From NCBI GenBank assembly GCA_019787685.1, contig JAHNUO010000024.1, forward strand, positions 372,001-436,000: a stretch of DNA of 64,000 nucleotides, given 5' to 3'. The notes under the pieces are model-generated. The model searched no databases and was not told the origin of the DNA. It was given only the letters and a program-made list of their open reading frames with translations. This document shows positions 37,550-48,803 of this stretch, piece by piece. Both the position numbers and the translations under genes were made by a program. Every line of letters starts with the position of its first letter. Positions within the stretch are counted from its first letter, which is position 1. Origin of the DNA: Chiua virens (lineage: Eukaryota; Basidiomycota; Agaricomycetes; Boletales; Boletaceae).

Positions 37550-40500
37550 ATGAAGAGGTTTATAGCTCGCACTTGTTTCCCGTGCTTTCGCTCCAAGGCT
37601 CCCACGAGACCTTCGGCAGAATCTCTCGCAGAGCCACCCACAGAACCTCTCGCAGAACCGTCTACGGAATCTCTCGCAGCGCCACTCACAGAACCTCTCG
37701 CAGAGTCACCCACAGAACCTCTCGCAGGACCGTCTACGGAGTCTCTCGCAGCGCCACCCGCAGAACCTCTCGCAGCGCCACCCACAGAACCTCTCGCAGG
37801 ACCGTTTACGAAATCTCTCGCAGCACCACTCGCAGAACCTCTCGCAGAGCCACCCACAGAACCTCTCGCAGGACCGTCTACGGAATCTCTCGCAGGGCCA
37901 CGCGCAGAGCCTCTCACAGAACCACTCACAGAACCACTCGCAAAACCTTTTGCCGAATTTCCTGAAGAATCATCCGCGGAACCTATTATGCAGATGGACG
38001 GTATCAGGGAGAAATTCGGGCGCTTCAGAATCCTTATCATAGGCCGGGCCAACGCCGGGAAGACCACGATACTCAAACAAATCTGCAACTCTACGGAAGA
38101 TCCAGTGGTCTGTGACGGAGATGGGAATGAGGTATGCTTAAATGAGATGTCTGTGATGATGCGGGCGCACTGATGGTCTGCGATCAGGTCGATCTAGCGC
38201 AGATCCAAGAATCCCAGGACGTGAGTTAAATGGTTACCGTGAAGGCGTTATTAATAACATTTCGCTAACCCGTCTGAAGCGCGGAATGCATAATATCAAG
38301 AACGAATTGGTCTTTCGAAGCAACCCAAATTTTATCTTTCACGACTCGCAGGGCTTCGAAGCTGGGAGTATAGGAGAATTTGAACAGATGAAGGAGTTTG
38401 TTTCAGAGCGTGCAAAGACAAGACACCTCAAGAAGCGAATCCATGCCATCTGGTGATGAGAGATGGCAGCATTTATGTGACACTGACACTGATGTGTGAC
38501 TGAATAGGTACTGTATTCCAATGGACCAGTACCACCGGGCTGTCTTGGCTGCCGAGGAAAAGTTTTTCAATGAATGTGACACAGGGAGTGGTAAGTTCTC
38601 CTCATCTATTATGTCTTTTTCTCATACTATTTGCAGTGCCTGTGGTACTTGTGTTCACAAAATGTGATGCACTTCTGATAAATGGCATGGCAGCCTTGAC
38701 AACTGAGGAACAAAAGCTTTCCCAAGAGAGAAGGATTGTAATTGGACAGCAGAATGCTGAGAGAATGCTGAAAGGGAATCCTACATGGGATAGGGTGCAA
38801 AAGATGATGTATCCACCAAATGCATATGTGGAGTTGAAAGGTATGTATGTATATACCTCTCTCATGGTCAAACTGATTTTAAATATATGAAGAACTACAC
38901 AAGTCAAATGAGGGGTGTAAACTTCTCTTGGAGAGGACTGTGGGGGCCTTGAATGAAGAAGCATTGCAGATGCTACTTGTGACTACACAACACACAAACA
39001 TGTTGCTTTGCATTGAGTGTGCTTTGAAGAGGTAAGTGATATGGAGTTTATGAACTATGGAGTATATGTATTAAAAGATTTGCAGGATCCTGATACCTGT
39101 CATTGAGGGTATACATGAGAACAAGGAACCATTAACAGATTCTGCACAGCAGATAGTGGTGGAAGGAATTGGATCATGGTTTCCACATGCTAAGGTGGGT
39201 GAATTTCTATGCAGTACAAATGAGATTGATAATGAAAGACATTCTTGTTCTATTCATGAAAGGTAAGACAGTCTTGTGATTGTGAATGAGTTTCCAGAAG
39301 GATGCTGATCCTTGCCCCTCTGTCCTGCCAATCATAGGGAGTAAGTGCTCTAGTTGTGAATGGGCTTCCAGAAGGATGTTGATTCATCTCTGTCCATGCC
39401 CCTGTCCTGCCATTCATAGCTTGTAAGTGCTCTGATTGTGAATGGGCTTTGGACCAGAAGGATGTTGATCCATGCCCCTGTGTCCTTGCCCCTGTCCTGC
39501 CATTCATAGGGAGTAAGTGCTCTGATTTTGAATGACCTTTCTGTAGGATGCTGATCCATGCACCTTTGTCCTTGCCCTTGTCCTGCCATTCATAGCAAGT
39601 GAGTGCTCTGGTTATGAATGGGGTTCCAGAAGGATGCTAATCCATGCCCCTGTGTCCTTGCCACTGTCCTGTGATTTATAGTTTGTAAGTGCTCTGATTG
39701 TGAATGGGCTTCCAGGAGGATGCTGATTCATGTCCCTCTGTCCATGCCCCTATCCTGCCATTCATAGGGAGTAAGTGCTCTGATTGTAAACAGCTTCCAG
39801 AAGGATGCTGATCCTTGCCCCTCTGTCCTTGCCCCTGTCCTGCCATTCATAGGGAGTAAGTGCTTTGGTTATGAATGGGGTTCCAGCAGGATGCTGATTC
39901 ATGCTCCTTTGTCCATGCCCCTGTCCTGCCATTCATAGCTTGTAAGTGCTCTGATTGTGAATGGGTTTTGGACCAGAAGGATGCTGATCCATGTCCCTAT
40001 GCCCATGTCCCTGTCCTGCCATTCATAGCGAGTAAGTGCTTTGGTTGTGAATGGGCTTTGGACCAGAAGGATGCTGATCCATGCCCCTGTGTCCTCACCC
40101 CTGTTCTGCCATTCATAGCGAGTAAGTGCTCTGGTTGTGAATGGCTTCCAGAAGGATGCTGATCCATGCCCTTGTGTCCATGCCCCTGTCCTGTCATTCA
40201 TAGCTTGTAAGTGCTCTGATTGTGAATGGGTTGCTAGAAGGATGCTGATCCATGCTTCTCTGTCCTTGGCCCTGTCCTACCATTCATAGCTTGTAAGTGC
40301 TCTGATTGTGAATGGGCTTTGGACCAGAAGGATGCTAATCCATGTCCCTGTCCTGCCATTCATAGGGAGTAAGTGCTCTGATTGTGAATGGGCTTTGGAC
40401 CAGAAGGATGCTGATCCATGTCCCTATATCCCTGTCCCTGTCCTGCCATTCATAGGGAGTAAGTGCTCTGATTGTGAATTAACTTTGGACCAGAAGGATG

Positions 40501-43500
40501 CTGATCCATGCCCCTGTGTCCTCACCCCTGTCCTACCATTTACAGCGAGTAAGTGCTTTGGTTGTGAATGGCTTCCAGAAGGATGCTGATCCATGCCCTT
40601 GTGTCCATTCCCCTGTCCTGTCATTTATAGCTTGTAAGTGCTTTGGTTGTGAATGGGTTGCTAGAAGGATGCTGATCCATGCTCCTCTGTCCTTGGCCCT
40701 GTCCTATCATTCATAGTGTGTAAATGCTCTGATTGTGAATGGGCTTCAGAAGGATGCTAATCTATGCCCCTCTGTTCTTGCCCCTGTCCTGTCATTCATA
40801 GCAAGTAAGTGCAATAGGGGTTGTGCATGGGCTTCCAGAAGGATGCTGATCCATGCCCCTGTGTCCATGTGCTGGTCCTGCTATTCATAGCAAGTAAGTA
40901 CTCTGATTGTGAATGGGCTTCCAGAAAGATACTGATCTAAGTCCCACTGTCCATGTACCTGTCCTGCCATTTGTAGCTTGTAAGTGCTCTACCAGGTTGT
41001 GAATGGGCTTTGGATCAGAAGGATGCTGATCCATGCCCCTATGTCCATGCCCCTGTCCTACCATTCATAGGGAGTAAGTGCTCTGGTTGTGAATATATTT
41101 CCAGAAGGATGCTGATTCATGCCCCTCTGTCCATATGGGCCCTGTCCTGCAATTCATAGCGAGTAAGTGCTCTGATTGTAAATGGGCTTCTAGAAGAATG
41201 CTGATCTATACCCTCTGTCATTACCCCTGTCATGCCATTTATAGCAAGTAAGTCCTCTGGTTGTGAATGAGCTTCCAGAAAGATGCTAATCCAGCTCTTT
41301 TGCCCTTGCCCCTGTCCTGCCATTCATAGCTTGTAAGTGCTCTGATTGTGAATGGGTTTCCAGAAGAATGCTGAGCCATGCACCTCTTTCCATGCCCCTG
41401 TCCTGCCATCATAGCTTGTAAGTACTCTGATTGTGAACAGGCTTCCAGAAGGATGCTGATTCATGCCCCTCTGTCCATGCCTGTGTCCTGCCATTTATAG
41501 GGAGTAAGTGCTTTGGTTGTGAATGGGCTTTGGACCAGAAGGATGCTAATTCATACCCCTTTGTCCATGGCCCTGTTCTGCCATTTATAGCAAGTAAGTG
41601 CTCTGGTTATGAATGGGTTTCTAGAAGGGTGCTGATCCATGCTCCTGTGTCCTTACACCTGTCCTGCAATTCATAGCGAGTAAGTGCTCTGACTGTGAAT
41701 GGGCTTCCAGAAAGATGCTGATCCATCCCCCTCTGTGCTTGCCCCTGTCCTGCTATTCATAGCTTGTAAGTGCTCTAGTTGTAAATGGGTTTCCAGAAGA
41801 ATGGTTATTCATGCCTCTATGTCTATGATCATATCCTACCATTCATAGCGAGTAAGTGCTTTGGTTGTGAATGGGCTTCCAGAAGGATGCTGATCCATGC
41901 CCCTGTGTTCTCACCCCTGTCCTGCTATTCATAGCGAGTAAGTGCTCTCATTGTGAATGGGCTTCCAGAAGGATGCTGATCCTTGCCCCTCTGTCCATGC
42001 CCCTGTTCTGCCATTTATAGCAAGTAAGTGCTTTGGTTGTGAATGACTTCCAGAAGGATGCTTATCTAGCTCTTTTGTCCTTGCCCCTGTCCTGCCATTC
42101 ATAGCTTGTAAGTGCTCTGATTGTGAATGGGCTTTGGACCAGAAGGATGCTGATCCATGTCCCTGTCCTGCCATTCATAGGGAGTAAGTGGTCTGATTGT
42201 GAATGGGCTTTGGACCAGAAGGATGCTGATCTATGCCCTGCTGTTCCTGCCCCTGTCTTGCCATTCATAGCAAGTGAGTGTTCTGATTGTGAATGGGGTT
42301 CCAGAAGGATGCTGATCCATGCCCCTGTGTCCATGCCCCTGTTCTATCATTCATAGGGAGTAAGTGTTCTGGTTGCAAATGGGCTTTGGACCAGAAGGAT
42401 GCTGATCCATGCTTCTGTGACCTTGCCCCTGTCCTGCTATTCACAGCTTGTGAGTGCTCTGGCTATGAATGCATTTCCAGAAGGATGCTGATCCATGTCC
42501 CTCTGTCCATGCCCTGTTTTGCCATTTATAGCTTGTAGGTGCTCTGATTTTAAATAGGCTTCCAGAAGGATGCTGATCCATGCCCCTGTGTCCATGTCCC
42601 TGTCCTGCCATTCATAGCAAGTAAGTGCTTTGGTTGTGAATAGGCTTCCAGAAGGATACTGATTCATGCCCCTCTGTTCATGCCCCTGTCCTGCCATTCA
42701 CAGCTTGTAAGTGGTCTGGTTGTGAATGGGTTGCTAGAAGGGTGCTGATCCATACTTCTCTGTCCATGCTGCCATTTATAGCTTGTAGGTGCTCTGATTG
42801 TGAATAGGCTTCTAGAAGAATGCTGATCCATGTACTTCTGTCCATGCCTGTGTCCTGCCATTTATAGGGAGTAAGTGCTCTGGCTGTGAATGGGCTTCCA
42901 GAAGGATACTGATCCATGCCCCTCTGTCCATGGCCCTGTCTTGCCACTCATAGCTTGTAAGTGCTCTGATTATGAATGGGTTTCCAGGAGAATACTGATC
43001 TATGCCCCTCTGTCCATATGGGTCCTGTCCTGGCATTCATAGCAAGTAAGTGCTCTGGTTGTGAATGGACTTCCAGAAAGATGCTGATCCATGCCTCTGT
43101 GTCTATGCCCTGTCCTGCCATTTATAGCGAGTAAGTGCTCTGGTTGTGAATGGACTTCCAGAAGAATGCTGATCTATGCTCCTCTGTCCATATGGGTCCT
43201 GTCCTGGCATTCATAGGGAGTAAGTGCTCTGGTTGTGAATAGGCTTCCAAATGGATGCTGATTCATGCCCCTGTGTTCTTACCTCTGTTCTGCCATTCAT
43301 AGGGAGTAAGTGCTATGGTTGTGAATGGGCTTCTAGAATAATGCTGATCTATGCTCCTGTGTCCATGCCTCTATCTTGCCATTCATAGGAAGTAAGTGCT
43401 CTGGTTGTAAATGGGCTTCCAAAAGGATGCTGAGCCATGCCCCTGTGTCCATGTCCTGCCATTCATAGGGAGTAAGTGCTCTGACTATGAATGTGCTTCC

Positions 43501-44561
43501 AGAAGGATGATAATCTATGCCCCTGTGTCCATACTCCTGTCCTTCTATTTATAGCTTGTAGGTGCTCTGATTATGAATGGTTTCCACAAGGATGCTTATC
43601 CATGCCCCTGTGTCCTGCCATTCATAGCTTGTAAGTGGTCTGATTGTGAATGGGCTTCCAGAAGATGCTGATCTGTACCACTTATCATAAATTTTTTCAT
43701 GATATTTGTAATAGCTTGTATGTATTCTATTCTATTCTACTTTATTGATACTTTAATGTTCTATAGGATGTGAGCATTTACATGTGCTCTGATTTTCAAG
43801 TGTTTTAACTCTTATTTGTATAATTTATAGCAGGTATAACTAAATTTTCATTTTTGCTTTATGTGACTTATTCTTTATAGGAGGTTTGTAATGTTAGATT
43901 TTTGCAGTACAAATAATGACATCAATTTCATAGATATTGCAGGCTTCTAGTGTATGTTTATCCATTTTATTCTTCCATTTATTCTTCTAATTTCATTCTT
44001 TTTCAATGAATTTACAATCTCCTAAGCCCTCTATTCCTGTTGAAGGTGCATTGGCAAGACACTGCACATTCATTGTGAGTACAATGGTTTCATAGTGCCA
44101 GTCTGCCTAATATTCTATTCTATCATTTAGTCTCCTTTAGAAGATAGTACTGCATGGCACACAGCACTTCATTTAGGCATTGGTCAGCTTTCTGGATGTG
44201 AAATTCAGTAACTATCTCCATTAACATTTGTAGGCATTGCCATTATCCTGGAACATTCTTTCTTTTTACACCAGCAAGGTGTTCAAGACCCAATTATGGT
44301 AGCAACCCAGCTTTATAAATCATCTGAAATAATGTACAAAGTCAAGAAAGCAGTCTCTGAGCTTATTCCTCAATATGACTTTGAGGATAGAGAGAAAATG
44401 ACAGAACTCCTTTTGCATCTGATTTCTAAGAATCTTATTTGTAAGTCATCTACCCCTTGGTTATTATAAATAACTTTTGAAACCATGTATATTAGCTACA
44501 AACATCACCAAGTGAAATAGTGACTCTTTCAAGCCTTGCATGTGCTTTGGCAGAAACATAG
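37550..44561 (+). CDS. P-loop GTPase-like protein with one-codon micro-exon array, copy 2
   Basis: Exons: 37550-38131, 38188-38220, 38280-38452, 38508-38590, 38637-38840, 38893-39031, 39086-39194, then the array, 43934-43951, 44027-44074, 44131-44182, 44234-44440 and 44521-44561. Apart from the first, all matched exons have exactly the lengths seen in copy 1, and the frame is open throughout. The product is 562 aa, or 617 aa with all 55 micro-exon codons. G-domain motifs GRANAGKT, DSQGFE and TKCD are intact. There are 14 octapeptide repeats rather than 17. Some substitutions are radical (for example PHTE to PHAK beside the array), so the paralogue may have changed partner. One acceptor is ATGAAG and one is CCTAAG instead of CATAG/CTCAG, still AG. 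Confidence 0.82.
39263..43714 (+). repeat. Diverged mini-intron/micro-exon array, copy 2 (51 codons)
   Basis: Homologous to the array of copy 1, but units differ in sequence and length (roughly 60 to 95 bp; many carry an extra TTTGGACC). Every one of the 51 boundaries reads AG-NNN-GT, with GTAAGT in most and GTGAGT, GTAGGT or GTAAAT in a few. Acceptors are CATAG, TATAG, CACAG or TGTAG. Branch-like CTGAT/CTAAT is kept in most units. Slot contents: CTT 17, GGA 14, CAA 9, CGA 8, TTT 1, TGT 1, GAA 1. No GCT occurs, although GCT is the commonest codon in copy 1. Confidence 0.92.
43715..43951 (+). other. Non-repetitive micro-exons CTT, GAT, CAG, GAG and the 18-nt exon, copy 2
   Basis: Positions are CTT 43715-43717, GAT 43767-43769, CAG 43831-43833, GAG 43881-43883 and the 18-nt exon 43934-43951. 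The first three codons and the 18-nt exon are identical to copy 1; the fourth is GAG instead of GCA. Flanking introns differ by many substitutions and small indels between the copies, but all AG and GT ends are kept. Confidence 0.75.
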
Positions 44562-44888
44562 TGTGTTGAGTTATCTTGGAACCACCCCATGTACTAGTAG
44601 TTCAAGACCAAAGGCCACAAGTGCAAAGGATCAGGCTAAATAAAATATCACAAGTTGTGGGAAAACAAAGTATATTTGTGACTTGTTAAAATATAGCATA
44701 CAAGTCTCAAATGAAATATCCATCATGTGATGTTTTGAAAGATCCTGCATGACAGACACCTATTTGTGACTGTCTTCATCCAATATTCAGCCTTCACAGA
44801 CACCCCTCAATATTATCTTTATATATCCATTTCTACACAAATTCTCATGCTGCTATAGGCTGAAATCCCAATAAGTCTGCCTGTCCCT

Positions 44889-45188
44889 ACCCCTGCATTC
44901 AACTATGACATGGTCTATGGCCACTTGACCCTTCACTGTATACACACTAATGTTGCTGCAGCTGCTATCACCCACATTGTCTCTCTGTTCTCACATGAAG
45001 GAGAATCTGCTCTAGGCCATGCATCCTGTATTGGGACCAACCCCTCATATACAGATGCCTCCTTCTCCAAACTGTGTCTAGAAGATCATGGAATTCATCC
45101 CAGTGTCATTGACATACCCAAAGGCAAGTTGACTATCCAGATATGGCTTAAGAGGATAGAAAAGGGTGTGGGGATCCAAGCCAGTTGA
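44889..45188 (+). pseudogene. ORF of unknown function, open in copy 2
   Basis: Reads PAFNYDMVYGHLTLHC, AAAITHIVSLFSHEGESALG, SFSKLCLEDHGIHPSV and stops at 45186-45188. The counterpart in copy 1 is truncated by a stop. It lies in CpG-depleted sequence, has no recognised domain and could be part of a former gene 3' of the GTPase. Confidence 0.35.
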
Positions 45189-46121
45189 TGTCCTGCAAAC
45201 CCTAGTTCGCCATCAAATCCAGTCCACATGCCATCACTATCATGGAATCAACCTTGCTATCACCATTCAACAATAGTACCTGCATGGAACCCTGTAAGCA
45301 GTGTCTTTTGTGGCAGGTGCCTGATGTGCAACATATCTCATGGCATTATTAGAAAAGGTATGTCACACAACCTAGAGAAAGACTCAGTTTGTTCATGTTT
45401 TCCATTGACAGGGAATGACAACCAACACAGTCCCAAACCAATATGATTTGCTGATAGATTTTGTTCATGCTAGTAATCTTGAGAGAGCTTGAAATCAAGC
45501 AGCTTCCAGTATACATCATTTTTCTTTCAGGAAGTCTTCTCTTGTAGCTGACATTGGATTAGCCACTTCCTGGCAACAATCCAGTTCAACCTGTGAGCAG
45601 TGTGGTTCCCATGACAGTGAGCACTAGTATACACTCAAGGTTGTATTGAAAGACTCAAGACAGTGGGTCAGGTTCAGCAGCCTTCTGCAAGACATACATA
45701 GCAATAGAGTTACATTCAATTGTTTGTTTCCAGCATGGATAGTATGCTACCAATGTGGTAGCATTTCAGACAAAGTATCTTGACACAATGCTATATGGAT
45801 ATGCACTGTTGACCATACTGTATAGCCTTCCTTATATCCACAAATGTCTTGTTATACCCTTCTATGTTTATACCATGTTTCCTTACCCTCAACAGCTTTG
45901 TTGTTGTTTAATACTTCAAGCTCAATTTCAGCATGTTCTTTCATCTCTAGGATGAATTGTATTCTGAGCTGTGTCAAATGGTCTTGCTCTGAGCTAGGTT
46001 TCTTCATCAAACAGTGAGATGTATGTGAGAGCACAAACACACCATACTGTCCATATCATCTGAGGAAATAATAATTTTGGTAGTATGATTCAAAGATATG
46101 ATAATGCAACTCAGGAAGATA

Positions 46122-46167
46122 CAGTGACTCCCAAAACCATTACAATGTCTAACCCTAATGCAGTGTG
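46122..46167. mobile_element. Solitary terminal fragment of the Tc1/mariner family
   Basis: The first about 45 bp (CAGTGACTCCCAAAACC onwards) match the terminal inverted repeat of the element at 48804. The fragment is absent at the equivalent position of copy 1. No second terminus is present. Confidence 0.75.
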
Positions 46168-46213
46168 TGAAGGTTGATGTCTTTATTGACTTACAGGTAC
46201 TGAGTCAACACAC

Positions 46214-46885
46214 CAGATTTTTTGTGATTTAAGATAGGCTCATACTATGGTCAAAATATGAATTTTGTACTTTGAATACAACTTGTCATTTAGAATATGT
46301 TTGAATTTCATATCTGAATGTACCACTAAACTTAGGCCTAAACTTTGTGTATCCATGGATATATGTATCAACTTGGTCAATATGTTGTGTAATATTTGAA
46401 ATTTACTATTGGTCAGAATATAACTGTAAATGTCAAATTTGGGCTTGTCATCTAAACCCTAAAAATACTTTAAGTCTTGCTTGGTGGACAAAATATGAAG
46501 TATTTGCAATCATTCAGTTCTCTTAGTTTTAGTTCAAACAATCATGATGTTGCATTCAAATGGTGGTTGATAACTGTACTTATAATATATTTTGTCTGCC
46601 ACACAGACCACACCAAGACTTAAAGTATTATTATGGTTTATATGACAAGCCTAAATTTAACATCTACAATTACATTCTGACCAATAGTAAAATTCAAATG
46701 TTACACTACATAGGTATTGACCAGGTTGATATATGTACATACATGGATACACAAAGTTTACACCAAAATTTAGTGGTATGTTCAGATATAAAATTCAAAC
46801 ATGTTCTGAATGATAAGTTATATTTGAAGTATAGGATTCACATTTTGACCATTGTGTGAGCCTATCCTGAATCACAAAAAATCTG
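46214..46885. mobile_element. Fold-back MITE-like element, about 670 bp
   Basis: The sequence begins CAGATTTTTTGTGATT and ends with its complement, AATCACAAAAAATCTG. The left half is an imperfect inverted copy of almost the whole right half, so the element would form one long hairpin. It is absent from copy 1, where the flanks are joined. Flanking TCAACACA and TAACACCA may be a decayed 8-bp target duplication. The short open frame inside it is just part of the hairpin. Confidence 0.8.
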
Positions 46886-46919
46886 TGGTAACACCAGATT
46901 TATGTAGTAGTCTATCAAT

Positions 46920-47930
46920 TACTGAGTACATTGTGGATTCTCTGGTTCAGGTTCAGCAGATCTCAGTGCTTTCTCCTCTTGGGACACCCAATGATGTGAG
47001 GTTGTGTTGATGTTCCCAAACCTGCTCAGCCAGGTATTCTAAGCTATACTGATATAGTCAACCGAAAAGCAGAGAAACTCTAAGCAGACCTCCCAAATCT
47101 CAAGTGCATGTGTGATTATGAACTTGGGTAGCTGGTCAAAGCCCTTCTGACAGTACAAAATGATTATAAACAGTGCTGATGACAATAAAGGCCATCAAGA
47201 GAATCATGGCTCTGGCATATAGTTAATATCAAGCCAAGATAGGACAGTGATTTAATTTATATATAATATAATCAGGAAGACAATCAGTCCTCCCAAGAGA
47301 CCCTGTTCACCAATTAGACATGTATATTGTGAACATGGTGAGCCATACAGTGACCCCCAAAACCATTACAATGTTTAACCCTAATGCAGTGCGCTTTGTG
47401 CACTGCAAACACCCGTGGGAATATCACTTAGCATTGGTGAGACAAATGATAGTACACACTCCTGGCTGCCTATAAGTACCTAGATCATGTGATTTGACCA
47501 AGTGGCTATGGAGATATGGCCAATTTAAAACAGGAACTACATTGTAACAGTTTTGTCACTTTTATAATATTTAATAGGATCTTAATGGTGTGTCAAAAAT
47601 TGACTGAAAGCATGCCTAGGAGGATTGAGGCAGTGCTTAAAGCCAAAGGAAGATACACCAAGTATTATTGTAGTTCCTGTTTTAAATTGGCTATATCTCC
47701 ACAGCCACTTGGTCAAATCACATGATCCAGGTACCTGTAGGCAGCCAGGAGTGTGTACTATCATTTGTCTCACCAATGCTAAGTGATATTTCCACGGGTG
47801 TTTGCAGTGCACAAAGTGTACTGCATTAGGGTTAAACATTGCAACGGTTTTGGAAGTCACTGTACATGTTGAGAGAATGGAAATGTCTCACATGTGTCTA
47901 CCATTCAAATTCATAGTGGCAGGCTCTGTT
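46920..47930 (-). pseudogene. Truncated Atg27 3' exons in copy 2
   Basis: Corresponds to 16510-16987, that is the last exons of the Atg27-like gene. Many CG positions have become TG or CA, frames are lost and a 515-bp element splits the fragment at 47348. The first exons were never copied, so this is a dead relic marking the edge of the duplication. Confidence 0.85.
47348..47862. mobile_element. Internally deleted Tc1/mariner derivative (515 bp)
   Basis: Bounded by CAGTGACCCCC and CACTG with TA on both sides. It has about 200-bp terminal inverted repeats matching those of the full element at 48804. The centre keeps only the 3' end of the transposase frame (ESMPRRIEAVLKAKG, plus strand). Copy 1 supplies the empty site with a single TA at 16930-16931 context (CATACGTG). 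Confidence 0.9.
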
Positions 47931-48803
47931 ACAATCACACAATATACTATCCTAATCACTCTACTTTTCACCTATTTTTCTTTTTGCATTTGAGCTTGTT
48001 ATAAGCATTCTATTCCTTCCAAGTTCTGAGTTTCTGGAGTTTCAAAAATTCCCACACCTTCGGAAACTCCGGAACTGAACACTTAGTAAATACAAAGTGA
48101 TATATGATTGAATACATTGACCCAGGCCTTGCTATGGTCTAGAACCACTAACACTTGACCAGTCTAGACCATACAAACCCTTAGACACTCTCCAGACCCA
48201 TAGTATGTCATTCCATTCTACACATGCTCACCTTATGCCTACCCTCATATCTATTCCCCCTCATGTCTATGATGCAATTACATTCCATGGCTATGTATTC
48301 TAGATCCATATACCCTATACCCATTTAAAGTGTTAGAGACTGTGTGACTCTGAGGTTGCCAACTCTGGATCTCTGAAGTTGTAGTGTCAGATGGGACTTG
48401 GCTTCACCATATGTGATGCACCCTTGTCATAGTCTGTCCCTGTATTTATGGACATGTGAAGAACAGAGGTCGAAGTAGGACTCAACACATAAAGTGAAGT
48501 CAAGCAGAGTAAAGGCCATCAAGGTCTTCCAGAGGGTTCAGAGTGAGTCATAGAAATAAACTAATATTCAGACTGAAGTTACAATTGAAGTAACCACGAT
48601 TTATATACTCAGAAGAAACAGAGTGATTAGTCATGGAGCAAGGAGATGAATAATATGGAGAAACAGAGGATGACTAAATCTGAGTAAGACAGATGGTTGG
48701 GAAACTAAATAACTGGAGGTGATTCAGGTACTGAGGAAGCCAGAGCTGTGCTTGTAAGCAAGACACAGCTTTATGTACTAAACAAAAAGAGGAAACATAT
48801 ATA
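47931..48803. other. CpG-poor sequence without recognised feature
   Basis: Outside the duplication and left of the Tc1 element. No reading frame of note. Confidence 0.4.

Larger units (their letters stand above)
35193..47930. repeat. Segmental duplication, copy 2 (about 12.7 kb, direct)
   Basis: Collinear with 4473-16987, in the same orientation and about 30.7 kb downstream. Differences from copy 1: a partial internal duplication at 36935-37440, a shorter octapeptide region, a strongly diverged micro-exon array, and three mobile-element insertions near the right end. From about 38560 onwards CpG is almost absent, including parts where copy 1 is CpG-normal. Confidence 0.92.

Noticed and set aside
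46560..46859. 99-aa plus-strand frame
   Set aside because: It lies wholly in one arm of the fold-back element and has no family resemblance.
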